From: an uncultured Oscillospiraceae bacterium
GTDB taxonomy: Bacteria > Bacillota > Clostridia > Oscillospirales > Oscillospiraceae
DNA: 20,774 bases
Direction of reading: 5' to 3'
Assembly (NCBI GenBank): GCA_905233785.1
Contig: CAJOCV010000055.1
Span: 1 to 20,774 of the forward strand
Every line of letters starts with the position of its first letter. The first letter of the stretch is position 1. A program made the position numbers and the translations under genes. The notes under the pieces were generated by a model, which saw nothing but the letters and a program-made list of their open reading frames with translations, did no database searches and was not told the DNA's origin. Below are positions 12,459 to 19,353 of this stretch, piece by piece.

Positions 12459-13286
12459 TTATTCACCCTTTCCCGTCAGAATCGTTTGGATTTCCCGCGC
12501 CATCGCGAGATAATACTGATATTTCCGAATCTCCTCACGGTTGCGGAGCGTGCAGCGGAAGCCGTAGGAATAGTCCGGCATCTCGTACGGGCTGCGAAGG
12601 AAAACGTGCAGCAGCGACTCGTTGTCATAGACCTCCGCCCGCTCTTCCTTGACAAGGCCGGGAAGACTCAGCAGATGCGCCGCCAGCTTGCGCCCCGGAT
12701 CGGTCCAGAGACGCCGACCCTCGTTATGGATCTGTACGGCTCCGTCATTGAGCTGAATGTTTATCGTTTTTATGTACGGGTGCTTGAGCTTCAGGCGAAG
12801 CGTGAAGGTCTCCATGTAAAGGATATGGGGCGGATCGTAGCTGAGCTGCTGCCCGTCCACGGTACGCTTCTCCTCCCGGCTCGTCTCGGTGATGTCGATC
12901 TCGAAATCCTCGACCTGATCGAACTGGATCACATCCGGCCCCAGGTCGATCACGTCGTCCATTGAGCTGACCTTCCGCTGGCTGCCGAACAGCCCGCTGC
13001 TCGTGTCCGGGAAAGCAACAAAGACTTTATCCTTCTCGTCGATCAGGATCACGCCGAACTCCCCGAAAACCTTGGTAAACGGATAGACCTTTGCCATGTC
13101 GGCATAGATCTTTCGCACCTCGATCTGCCCCTTGAGATGGAGCGCGTCTGTGTTTTTGTAATCGTCGAACCATACTGACAGCTTCTTCGTACAGTCCCTG
13201 CAGACCTTGCCGTCCGAACACTTTTTGTCCAGCAGCCCGGTTTTTCCGCCGCAGAGCACACAGTTCTCTTTCTTAAACAGTCCCAC
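12459..13286 (-). CDS. DUF4428 zinc-ribbon protein
   Basis: The protein has 275 residues from GTG 13286, after AAGGAGAG with 5 nt between; a longer open frame extends back into spoIIR but has no ribosome binding site. The N-terminal ribbon GLFKKENCVLCGGKTGLL is followed by CSDGKVCRDC; Cys9, Cys12, Cys29 and Cys32 form the C-x2-C...C-x2-C zinc site of DUF4428. The rest is a globular domain, with VYPFTKVFGEFGVILIDEKD, DVIQFDQVEDFEID, and FTLRLKLKHPYIKTINIQLN. The C terminus YQYYLAMAREIQTIL is helical. Function is unknown; related proteins in Firmicutes carry PH-like or short C-terminal domains. There is no signal peptide, so it is cytoplasmic. It is 68 nt downstream of spoIIR and just ahead of the lipoprotein and FAH genes. 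Confidence 0.85.
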   Translation of the reverse strand: MGLFKKENCVLCGGKTGLLDKKCSDGKVCRDCTKKLSVWFDDYKNTDALHLKGQIEVRKIYADMAKVYPFTKVFGEFGVILIDEKDKVFVAFPDTSSGLFGSQRKVSSMDDVIDLGPDVIQFDQVEDFEIDITETSREEKRTVDGQQLSYDPPHILYMETFTLRLKLKHPYIKTINIQLNDGAVQIHNEGRRLWTDPGRKLAAHLLSLPGLVKEERAEVYDNESLLHVFLRSPYEMPDYSYGFRCTLRNREEIRKYQYYLAMAREIQTILTGKGE

Positions 13287-13354
13287 GGGATCTCTCCTTT
13301 CCAAGATTACAGAGTTTCCTGCCGCTTCCAGTACTGCTTTCAGTATAGCGCATT

Positions 13355-13948
13355 TCAGTGCGTAAGGGAAGCCGTAATTTCGCCCCAAAGCTCTAAAATC
13401 CGAAAACGCAGGACGTAGCCCTCCTCCTCGGTGAGGATGCCGTAGTCCTCGCGCCCCATCACGCTTTGGAGCCGTTCCCCCTCCGCTGCCGAGAGGCAGA
13501 GCGGCGGAAACACCACGCACCACCAGTTATGCCCTTCGCCCGCGCCCAGCACGACGCGCAGGGATTCATATTCCCCGGCGGGGAGCGAGAAGGCCTCATA
13601 CTGGCGCAGGGGATAGCGCTCCCTTGAGAGCGTAACGGTCACCGTCCGCCCTTCGGCGGCGCTCTCGGCGGCGGCACGGATGCCCTCCAGCTCAGCGCCC
13701 AGGATTTCCTTTGCCGTATCCCGGTCAGGCGCGTCCTTCAGCCTCGGCGCGAGATATTGAAGCACCGCGTCCCGCACACGCAGCTTGAGCGCCTGCTCGG
13801 CTTCCTCGTCGGACGCCGCGATCACATGCAGCCGCACAAGGCTGTCGCTGATCTCCGTCTGCTTTCCCTGCGCCCAGACTCCCAGCAGCAGCGTCACGCA
13901 CAGCGCCAGCAGCGCCGCCGTTTCCCAGATTTTGAATTGTCTTTGCAT
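13355..13948 (-). CDS. spoIIR: Stage II sporulation protein R
   Basis: The protein has 197 residues. A membrane anchor or signal (WETAALLALCVTLLLGVWA, residues 8-26) is followed by the family signature LVRLHVIAASDEEAEQALKL (37-56) with VRDAVL, and by GEGHNWWCVVFPPLC (about 137-151). In B. subtilis SpoIIR is made in the forespore under sigma-F and signals the protease SpoIIGA to activate pro-sigma-E in the mother cell; it is a marker of endospore formation. ATG 13948 is only 3 nt from a 14-bp hairpin (13952-14001) and has no clean ribosome binding site; the best candidate, GGACGG, lies in the hairpin. A sigma-F promoter is not evident. Confidence 0.93.
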   Translation of the reverse strand: MQRQFKIWETAALLALCVTLLLGVWAQGKQTEISDSLVRLHVIAASDEEAEQALKLRVRDAVLQYLAPRLKDAPDRDTAKEILGAELEGIRAAAESAAEGRTVTVTLSRERYPLRQYEAFSLPAGEYESLRVVLGAGEGHNWWCVVFPPLCLSAAEGERLQSVMGREDYGILTEEEGYVLRFRILELWGEITASLTH

Positions 13949-13951
13949 AAC

Positions 13952-14001
13952 AAAATACCGTCCATTCTCTTATGTAGCAACAAGAGTATGGACGGTATTT
14001 T
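13952..14001 (-). terminator. Hairpin between ispE and spoIIR
   Basis: AAAATACCGTCCAT (13952-13965) pairs perfectly with its complement (13988-14001); CTCTT/AAGAG adds an inner stem. Read on the minus strand it ends in TATTTTGTT and would terminate ispE transcription. It also abuts the spoIIR start codon and could hide its ribosome binding site. Confidence 0.7.
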
Positions 14002-14012
14002 CATATAATAAA

Positions 14013-14065
14013 CTGAAAACTGAAAAATGGATCACTAACCACTGCTCACTGACCACTGGCCACTA
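14013..14065 (-). repeat. Heptanucleotide repeats at the ispE stop codon
   Basis: On the plus strand: two CTGAAAA units (14013-14026), then ATCACTA, ACCACTG, CTCACTG, ACCACTG, GCCACTA (14031-14065). The last heptamer ends exactly on the ispE stop codon (14063-14065). Both heptamer families found elsewhere in the window occur here side by side. Confidence 0.78.
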
Positions 14066-14926
14066 AATTCGTCCAACAGGTTCGGCCACGAAGGTGAATT
14101 TATATTCCTTCGCCAGAGCCTTTGCCGCGGCCTTTGCCGCCGCCTCGTCGGTGTAGACGCCGAAGACCGCCGAGCCTGTGCCGGTCATGATGGAGCCGAG
14201 GGCGCCGAAATCCAGCATACGGCTCTTGATCTCCGCCACGGTACGCATACGACGGTCGCTTACGTCCTCAAAGACATTGTACATCCTGCGGCACACTGCC
14301 GTGAGATCGCCCTGCTCCAGCGCCGCGAGGATCCCGGCGGTATCCGGGTGGTGGCGCAGGGGAGCGCTGTCCAGCTTGCGGAACAGCTCCGGCGTGGAGA
14401 TCGAAAAGTCCGGCTTGCAGATGACAATTCTGCAGTCCGGCAGGGCGGGCAGCGGCGCTAAAAGCTCCCCGCGTCCGGTCGCGAGCGCCGTACCGCCCGC
14501 GACGCAGAAGGCAACGTCAGAGCCCACCAGTCCGGCGAGCTTCTCCAGCTCCGAAACGGGAAAGGGTTGGCTGTACATGCGGTTCAAGGCGCGAAGTACC
14601 GCCGCCGCGTCCGAGGAGCCTCCGGCCATGCCCGCGCCTACCGGGATGCGCTTGCGAAGGCTCAGCAACAGCCCCTGCCCCTCGTCTCCGACCGCGGCGA
14701 GAAATACCCGCGCCGCCTTGACGGCGAGATTTCTCTCATCCGTGGGAATGAAGCGCAGATTGCTGCGGGCGGTGAGTTGCCCGTCCTCCGTCCGGCTCAC
14801 CGTGATCTCGTCACAGAGGGACACCGTCTGCATCACCATGTTCATCTCATGATAGCCGTCAGGGCGTGTTTCACCCACGTCGAGAGAGATATTCAGTTTG
14901 GCATAAGCCTTTTCCCGAAGCTCCAT
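14063..14926 (-). CDS. ispE: 4-diphosphocytidyl-2-C-methyl-D-erythritol kinase
   Basis: The protein has 287 residues from ATG 14926, after TGAGGTG and 7 nt beyond the GH13 gene's stop; an upstream start would overlap that gene. It is a GHMP kinase with the ATP-binding loop PVGAGMAGGSSDAA (residues 95-108). Lys10 in AYAKLNISL and Asp137 in VGSDVAFCVAGG match the catalytic Lys and Asp of IspE. GSIMTGTGSAVFGVY is the third GHMP motif. It phosphorylates CDP-methylerythritol in the MEP pathway for isoprenoid precursors, in the cytoplasm. It probably shares a transcript with the alpha-glucosidase upstream. It ends within heptanucleotide repeats, followed by the hairpin at 13952-14001. Confidence 0.95.
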   Translation of the reverse strand: MELREKAYAKLNISLDVGETRPDGYHEMNMVMQTVSLCDEITVSRTEDGQLTARSNLRFIPTDERNLAVKAARVFLAAVGDEGQGLLLSLRKRIPVGAGMAGGSSDAAAVLRALNRMYSQPFPVSELEKLAGLVGSDVAFCVAGGTALATGRGELLAPLPALPDCRIVICKPDFSISTPELFRKLDSAPLRHHPDTAGILAALEQGDLTAVCRRMYNVFEDVSDRRMRTVAEIKSRMLDFGALGSIMTGTGSAVFGVYTDEAAAKAAAKALAKEYKFTFVAEPVGRI

Positions 14927-14933
14927 AAGCACC

Positions 14934-16613
14934 TCAGTTGAATAAGTAAACACGCAGCTCATACGGCCGCGTGGTGAAGCCGTTGGCGATCACAAAGTTC
15001 ATATCGTAGTTTGCCAGCACGCATTCGCCCTCAGTGAGCCAAATTCCCTCCGGCGCGTCAAAACGCACCTGCTCGGCGGTGAAGGAACAGATCACCAGCA
15101 GCCTCTGTCCCTGGTATTTGCGCTCGTAGACATAGAGCTTCTTATCCTCCGGCCGGTGCTCCCGGTAATCGCCCCAGAGGGCGACGGGCGTGTCCTTGCG
15201 GAAACGCAGGAGCTTGCGGTAGAAATTCAGCAGAGAGTTGGGGTCGTCCTCCTGCGCGGCGACATTGATGGTCTCGTAGTTGTCGTTTACATAGAACCAG
15301 GGCACCGCCGTGGAAAAGCCCGCGTACTGCGCGTCCGACCACTGCATCGGCGTTCTGGCGCTGTCGCGGCAGCCCTCCTGCACCATGCGCAGCACGTGCT
15401 TGCGCGGCAGAAATTTAGAGGCGACGCGGGCGGAGTTGTGTGTCATCACGTCCTCATAGAGGTTCACGCTCTCCAGCCGCAGATTCGTCATGCCGATCTC
15501 CTGCCCCTGGTAGATAAAGGGCGTGCCGCGCTGGAGGATATACATCGCGGCGAGCATCTTGCCGCTCTCATCATGGTAGCGCTCACTGCCGTAGCGGCTG
15601 ATGATACGCGGGTGGTCGTGGTTTTCGATGTAAAGCGCGTTCCAGGCCCGACCCTCCAGCTTCATCTGCCATTCGGTAAAGGCGCGCTTCATCTTGCGAA
15701 GGTTGAAGGGCATGCGGATCATGTCCGTCATAAAGCAGTCGGCCTCCATGTGGGAGAAGGCGATCATCTCGTCGAGCACCTGGTTTTCGCCCTCCGTCAC
15801 ATAGCGCAGGGCGATGTCCGCGTTCGTATACGGGCTTTCGCCGACGGTGAAGCAGTCGTAGAAATCCAGCACGTCCCGCTTAAACTCCATCAGATAGTCA
15901 TGCACGGCGGGGAGGTTCGAGTAGTGCTTCATGCCGTTGGCCACGGGAAGCGGCGGAAAGCTGTTGGGAAGCCCCGGGGTCTTCGCGGTGAAGGTGATCA
16001 CGTCCTCGCGGAAGCCGTCTACTCCCATGTCCAGCCAGAAGCGCATGATCTTCTTGACCTCTTCGCGAACCTGTGGGTTTTCCATGTTAAGGTCGGGCTG
16101 CTTGCGGGCGAAGAGGTGCAGATAATATTCGTCCAGCCCCTCGTCATATTCCCAGGCGCCGCCCTCGAGCACGGAAGTCCAGTTGTTGGGCGGCAGGCGC
16201 TTTCCGTTAACCGTGCGTCCCTTGCGCCAATAATAGTAGTCGTGATAGGGATTATCCTTCCCTTTTTTGCTCTCCAAAAACCATTTGTGCTCGTCGGAGG
16301 TATGGTTCACCACAAGATCCATGAAAACCCGCAGACCCCGCTCGTGCGCGCTGTCGAGCACCTCACGGAAAACCTCCAGATTGCCATAATCCGGGTGGAT
16401 GTCCATATAGTCTGAAATGTCGTAGCCGAAATCCGCGTTGGGCGAGGGGTAAAGCGGGGAAAACCAGATCGCGTCCACGCCAAGGCTTTGGATGTAGTCA
16501 AGCTTATTCAGCACACCCCACAGATCGCCGATTCCGTCGCCGTTTCCGTCGCAGAAGCTGCGTGGCCAGATCTGATACACAGACATTTGTTTGTACCATT
16601 GCCGATTCGCCAT
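14934..16613 (-). CDS. GH13 alpha-glucosidase (oligo-1,6-glucosidase type)
   Basis: The protein has 559 residues from ATG 16613, 7 nt after AGGGGG; a second ATG at 16616 is nearer. It starts with QWYKQMSVYQIWPRSF, the typical beta-1 strand of GH13. The four conserved regions are DLVVNHTSD, GFREDVI (nucleophile Asp204), VGESPY (acid/base Glu259) and IENHDHPR (Asp333). QPDLNMENP is the region V form of oligo-1,6-glucosidases and related enzymes (GH13_31 and neighbours). No signal peptide is present, so it would act on imported malto- or isomalto-oligosaccharides, or related disaccharides, in the cytoplasm. A trehalose-6-phosphate hydrolase cannot be excluded. Its promoter is at 16646-16674, divergent from the surface protein gene. 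Confidence 0.93.
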   Translation of the reverse strand: MANRQWYKQMSVYQIWPRSFCDGNGDGIGDLWGVLNKLDYIQSLGVDAIWFSPLYPSPNADFGYDISDYMDIHPDYGNLEVFREVLDSAHERGLRVFMDLVVNHTSDEHKWFLESKKGKDNPYHDYYYWRKGRTVNGKRLPPNNWTSVLEGGAWEYDEGLDEYYLHLFARKQPDLNMENPQVREEVKKIMRFWLDMGVDGFREDVITFTAKTPGLPNSFPPLPVANGMKHYSNLPAVHDYLMEFKRDVLDFYDCFTVGESPYTNADIALRYVTEGENQVLDEMIAFSHMEADCFMTDMIRMPFNLRKMKRAFTEWQMKLEGRAWNALYIENHDHPRIISRYGSERYHDESGKMLAAMYILQRGTPFIYQGQEIGMTNLRLESVNLYEDVMTHNSARVASKFLPRKHVLRMVQEGCRDSARTPMQWSDAQYAGFSTAVPWFYVNDNYETINVAAQEDDPNSLLNFYRKLLRFRKDTPVALWGDYREHRPEDKKLYVYERKYQGQRLLVICSFTAEQVRFDAPEGIWLTEGECVLANYDMNFVIANGFTTRPYELRVYLFN

Positions 16614-16645
16614 CATCAAACCCCCTTCGGCTGATTCTGACAAAT

Positions 16646-16674
16646 ATAGTAGCACAAATTCGCTTCCACTTCAA
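16646..16674 (-). promoter_or_regulatory. Promoter of the GH13-ispE transcript
   Basis: On the minus strand, TTGAAG (16669-16674), 17 nt, then TACTAT (16646-16651). Predicted start is near 16639, about 26 nt before the start codon. It is divergent from 16724-16752. Confidence 0.65.
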
Positions 16675-16723
16675 CCGTTGCGCTATAAAAAGCTTCGACA
16701 AAATCTCAAAAAATTCGCAAAAG

Positions 16724-16752
16724 TTGACAAAATGGTTAAAAAGTGATATAGT
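16724..16752 (+). promoter_or_regulatory. Promoter of the Ig-domain surface protein gene
   Basis: TTGACA (16724-16729), 17 nt, TATAGT (16747-16752). Predicted start is near 16759. The region before it is AT-rich with A tracts, which often strengthen promoters. Confidence 0.82.
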
Positions 16753-16840
16753 CTTACCCGTATCTTGGAAGTCGCGCATACCCCGGCAGAGAAGACCGGA
16801 GGTGTAGACAGTGCGGTTTTGTTTCCTGAAAGGATTTTCC

Positions 16841-18412
16841 ATGAAAAAAGCATTCATTTCGGCGCTCGTGTGGCTGCTTCCGCTGCTGTGCTTTGCGCCG
16901 CGAGCCTGCGCGGATGTGACTTTCCCCGATCCCGAGCCGGTCGAGGTGGGGCAGACGATCAACCACCTGGCCGCAAGCGTGGAGCCGGGAAGCTCTGTCA
17001 CCGTTTCGGCGGGCAGCCTGCCGCCCGGTGTGGAGCTGGCGTTCGACGAGGGAGAGGCCGGCACCGACATCTACCTGCGCGGCATCCCCACCGCCGCGGG
17101 CGACTTTGACGCCGTGCTCAGCGTCAATGACGAGCGGAGCTTTCTTTTGAGCGTGGGTGTGCGGCCGGAGATGCCGAAGGTGATCGCAGGTCCCAACGTC
17201 AGCTGCTTTGTGGGGGAGAACATCCACGTTTCCGTTACCGCGAGCGTCAGCGACGGCGGGACTCTCGGCTACCAATGGTACGCCAGCGACGGCAGCTCTT
17301 ACAGCAGTCTCATCGAAAACGCGACCGAGTCCTTCTATGAACCGGGTACCGCCTATGCCGGCACGACGTATTATTACTGTGAGGTAACAAACACCAGCAA
17401 CGGCGTCACCGTCTCCACCGCCTCTCCGATTATCAGTGTCACGGTGAACGAACGGCAGGTGACGCAGCTGCAGCTGCTGAGCCTGCCGGAAAAGACCGAG
17501 TATGTTGCAGGCGAGCTGCTGGACACCGCGGGTCTTGTTCTCCAGCTCAGCTACTCCGATGGCAGCAGTGAGACTCTTACCGCCGGATACCGGGTTTCCC
17601 CGACGCTGCTGGACAATGTGGGCACGCAGACTGTTGAGCTGAGCTACGAGGGCTTTGTTGCGCGTTTTGAGGTCACGGTGCAGGAGCCGCCGGAGCGTAT
17701 AGAGAGCATCGAAGTGCTGACGCTCCCCCGGCGCACAAGCTACGTCGTGGGCGAGACGCTGGATCCCGCAGGACTCAGCGTGCGGGCGACCTTGAACCGC
17801 GGTACCCGCGATATTACGGAGGGGCTGCGCTGCGATCCGATGTATCTCGGGCAGGAGGGCATCCAGACCGTCACCGTGTACTACGGGGAGCACAGCTGCG
17901 CCTTCACCGTCACGGTGGAGAGCGAGGAGCGACCGGGCTATCTGTCCCTGCATCAGCTGCCTGAGAAGCTCAGCTATCGGGTGGGGGAGGCGGTGGACAC
18001 CCGCGGCCTGGTGCTGTATCTCGTTTCCAATCACAACAACGTCACCGCTGTCACGGAGGGCTTCGAATACTCTCCCACCCGGCTGGAGGCTGTCGGGCAG
18101 CAGATCATTACCGTGAGCTACGCCGGCTTTACCGTCAATTACACGGTCAACGTGAGCGAGGCCGTTGAGAGTCCTTTGCCTGCCGAGACGCCGCTGCCGT
18201 CGCCGCCTGCGCAGAAGGCGACGCCGCCTCTCAGCGCGCCGACGCCTCAGCCTGTCAGCGGCGTCGGCAGCCGCCGGAGCTTTGTGGGGGTGATCGCGGC
18301 GGCTTCCGCCGCGGCTCTGGCTGCCATCGGCGTCTATGTATATGTGATGAATCGCGGGGGCTTCGAGCTTTTGGAGGAGAGACTGGAGGCGTTTTTGCGC
18401 CGCGGGAAATAA
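16841..18412 (+). CDS. Membrane-anchored surface protein with Ig-like (He_PIG, Ig, three Big_3-like) domains
   Basis: The protein has 523 residues from ATG 16841 (GAAAGGA upstream). The signal peptide MKKAFISALVWLLPLLCFAP is cleaved probably after ACA (residue 24). A putative-Ig domain follows with LPPGVEL...IPTAAGDF (about 28-107). Next is an I-set-like domain with LGYQWYASDG and YYYCEVTN (about 112-205). Three repeats of about 75 residues lie at roughly 207-285, 286-363 and 366-437, each with Y-V-x-G-E-x-L-D-x-x-G-L and G-x-Q-x-V-x-V-x-Y, as in bacterial Ig-like group 3 (PF07523). A Pro-rich linker (about 443-473), a membrane helix (about 478-501) and a basic tail with EERLEAFLRRGK follow. 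It has no sortase LPxTG. Likely role: adhesion or cell-wall interaction. The stop TAA is contributed by the junction with the dispersed repeat. Confidence 0.88.
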   Translation: MKKAFISALVWLLPLLCFAPRACADVTFPDPEPVEVGQTINHLAASVEPGSSVTVSAGSLPPGVELAFDEGEAGTDIYLRGIPTAAGDFDAVLSVNDERSFLLSVGVRPEMPKVIAGPNVSCFVGENIHVSVTASVSDGGTLGYQWYASDGSSYSSLIENATESFYEPGTAYAGTTYYYCEVTNTSNGVTVSTASPIISVTVNERQVTQLQLLSLPEKTEYVAGELLDTAGLVLQLSYSDGSSETLTAGYRVSPTLLDNVGTQTVELSYEGFVARFEVTVQEPPERIESIEVLTLPRRTSYVVGETLDPAGLSVRATLNRGTRDITEGLRCDPMYLGQEGIQTVTVYYGEHSCAFTVTVESEERPGYLSLHQLPEKLSYRVGEAVDTRGLVLYLVSNHNNVTAVTEGFEYSPTRLEAVGQQIITVSYAGFTVNYTVNVSEAVESPLPAETPLPSPPAQKATPPLSAPTPQPVSGVGSRRSFVGVIAAASAAALAAIGVYVYVMNRGGFELLEERLEAFLRRGK

Positions 18413-18616
18413 GGTAGCGATGAAGCAAAGGCCTTCGGCGCCTCCCGGGAAATTTGCGCCCTACCGCAGTATGCAGAACTTCTAAAGGCGAAATGTATAG
18501 TATGATTTCGTCACTTTTTCTTGCAATACACAAAGTATTCCTGCTCAATGAGTGCCATCATCAGAACTCGTTTTTTCTCGGAATCTGCTCTTGCCGCATT
18601 ATGCGGTATTGCCCTA
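18410..18616 (+). mobile_element. Dispersed MITE-like repeat, copy 2 (203-bp body with 41-bp insertion)
   Basis: The right half matches copy 1 closely (ATTTCGTCACTTTTTCTTG; ends GCGGTATTGCCC before TA 18615-18616). The left end begins TAAGG, then 16 diverged bases, then GCCTTCGGCGCCTCCCGG, at the same spacing as copy 1. Between GCGCCCT and GATTTCGTCAC an extra 41 bp is present that copy 1 lacks. The left TA (18410-18411) and the next A form the stop codon of the surface protein gene. Confidence 0.75.
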
Positions 18617-18965
18617 AAAATATGGGGATGTGAAGAGTCCGAAACGACTCGGGGTTGTTGCAAGATACGCGCATAGCCCAGTCACCACCGGGGAGGGGCT
18701 CGTGTCCCCCCGACAGCACGAAGTATTGTCTTGAGAAAATGTTCGGCGAATTCGCAGATTGTACGAATTCGCCGAACATTTCTTTGCTATACGAGCTCTG
18801 GTTCGCCGGGAGCCAGGGTTTTCGCATTTGTTTCGCATTTTGCAATGTGCTCGATAGCGTGACTTTTTCACATCCCCTTTTTGCCGGAAGGTTTGGGAAA
18901 AGGAGAGGCGGCGGGTGACTTTCCGTCTGCCTCAAGGGGAGCAAATCGTTTCCGCCGGGTAAAAC
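18617..18965. repeat. Non-coding stretch with 254-bp inverted-repeat-bounded unit and 18-bp palindrome
   Basis: GGGGATGTGAA (18624-18634) and TTCACATCCCC (18867-18877) are exact complements and bound a 254-bp unit. Near its middle, AAATGTTCGGCGAATTCG (18737-18754) pairs perfectly with 18764-18781 around a 9-nt loop. Frames in both directions lack a ribosome binding site and look random. The right outer arm runs into TTTTT on the plus strand. It could be another small mobile element or a structured RNA. No convincing target duplication is seen. Confidence 0.6.
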
Positions 18966-19337
18966 TCAAAGCTCCGCAATGACCTCGCACTCGAGCAGCA
19001 CGTCCTTGGGAAGCCTTGCCACCTCCACGCAGGAGCGGGCGGGATATGGCGCGGTAAAGTACTGGGCGTAGATGGCGTTGACGGCGGCAAAGTCGCCCAT
19101 ATGCTGAAGGAAAACAGTGGTTTTTACGGCGCGGCTCAGATCGGTTCCGGCGGCCTTGAGCAGCGCGGAGAGGTTTTTAAACACCTGATGCGCCTGCGCC
19201 TCCAAGCCCATGGCGATCTCACCGGTCTCGGGAATGATGGGGATTTGCCCGGAGGTAAAGACCAGATTGCCCACGATCTGCGCCTGAGCATAAGGTCCGA
19301 TCGCCGCAGGCGCCTTGTCGGTAGTTACGGTTTTCAT
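18966..19337 (-). CDS. ridA: RidA family enamine/imine deaminase
   Basis: The protein has 123 residues from ATG 19337 (AAGGAG upstream), standard for the Rid/YjgF/YER057c family. Landmarks are IGPYAQA (13-19), FTSGQIPI (27-34), the active-site Arg101 in PYPARSCVEVARLP, and Glu117 in LLECEVIAEL. RidA hydrolyses 2-aminoacrylate/2-iminobutanoate released by PLP enzymes such as threonine ammonia-lyase, protecting other PLP enzymes. It lies 16 nt downstream of that lyase gene, so the two are almost certainly co-transcribed. It is cytoplasmic and trimeric in the family. No terminator is evident downstream. Confidence 0.93.
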   Translation of the reverse strand: MKTVTTDKAPAAIGPYAQAQIVGNLVFTSGQIPIIPETGEIAMGLEAQAHQVFKNLSALLKAAGTDLSRAVKTTVFLQHMGDFAAVNAIYAQYFTAPYPARSCVEVARLPKDVLLECEVIAEL

Positions 19338-19353
19338 ATACAAATCTCCTTTT

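Noticed and set aside
12466..13523. Longer 354-residue start for the DUF4428 protein
   Set aside because: The extra N-terminal part is an out-of-frame reading of spoIIR, and GTG 13286 has an AAGGAGAG site at correct spacing just before the zinc ribbon.
3643..14065. Heptamer arrays considered as CRISPR
   Set aside because: Units are 7 nt without spacers. No cas genes are present.
15156..16415. 419-codon plus-strand frame opposite the GH13 gene
   Set aside because: It is an antisense shadow of a gene with full catalytic motifs; no initiation signal and no protein-like domain pattern.
16754..18034. 426-codon minus-strand frame opposite the Ig-domain protein
   Set aside because: The plus-strand product has signal peptide, domains and anchor. 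The opposite frame is Arg/His/Gln-rich with no ribosome binding site.
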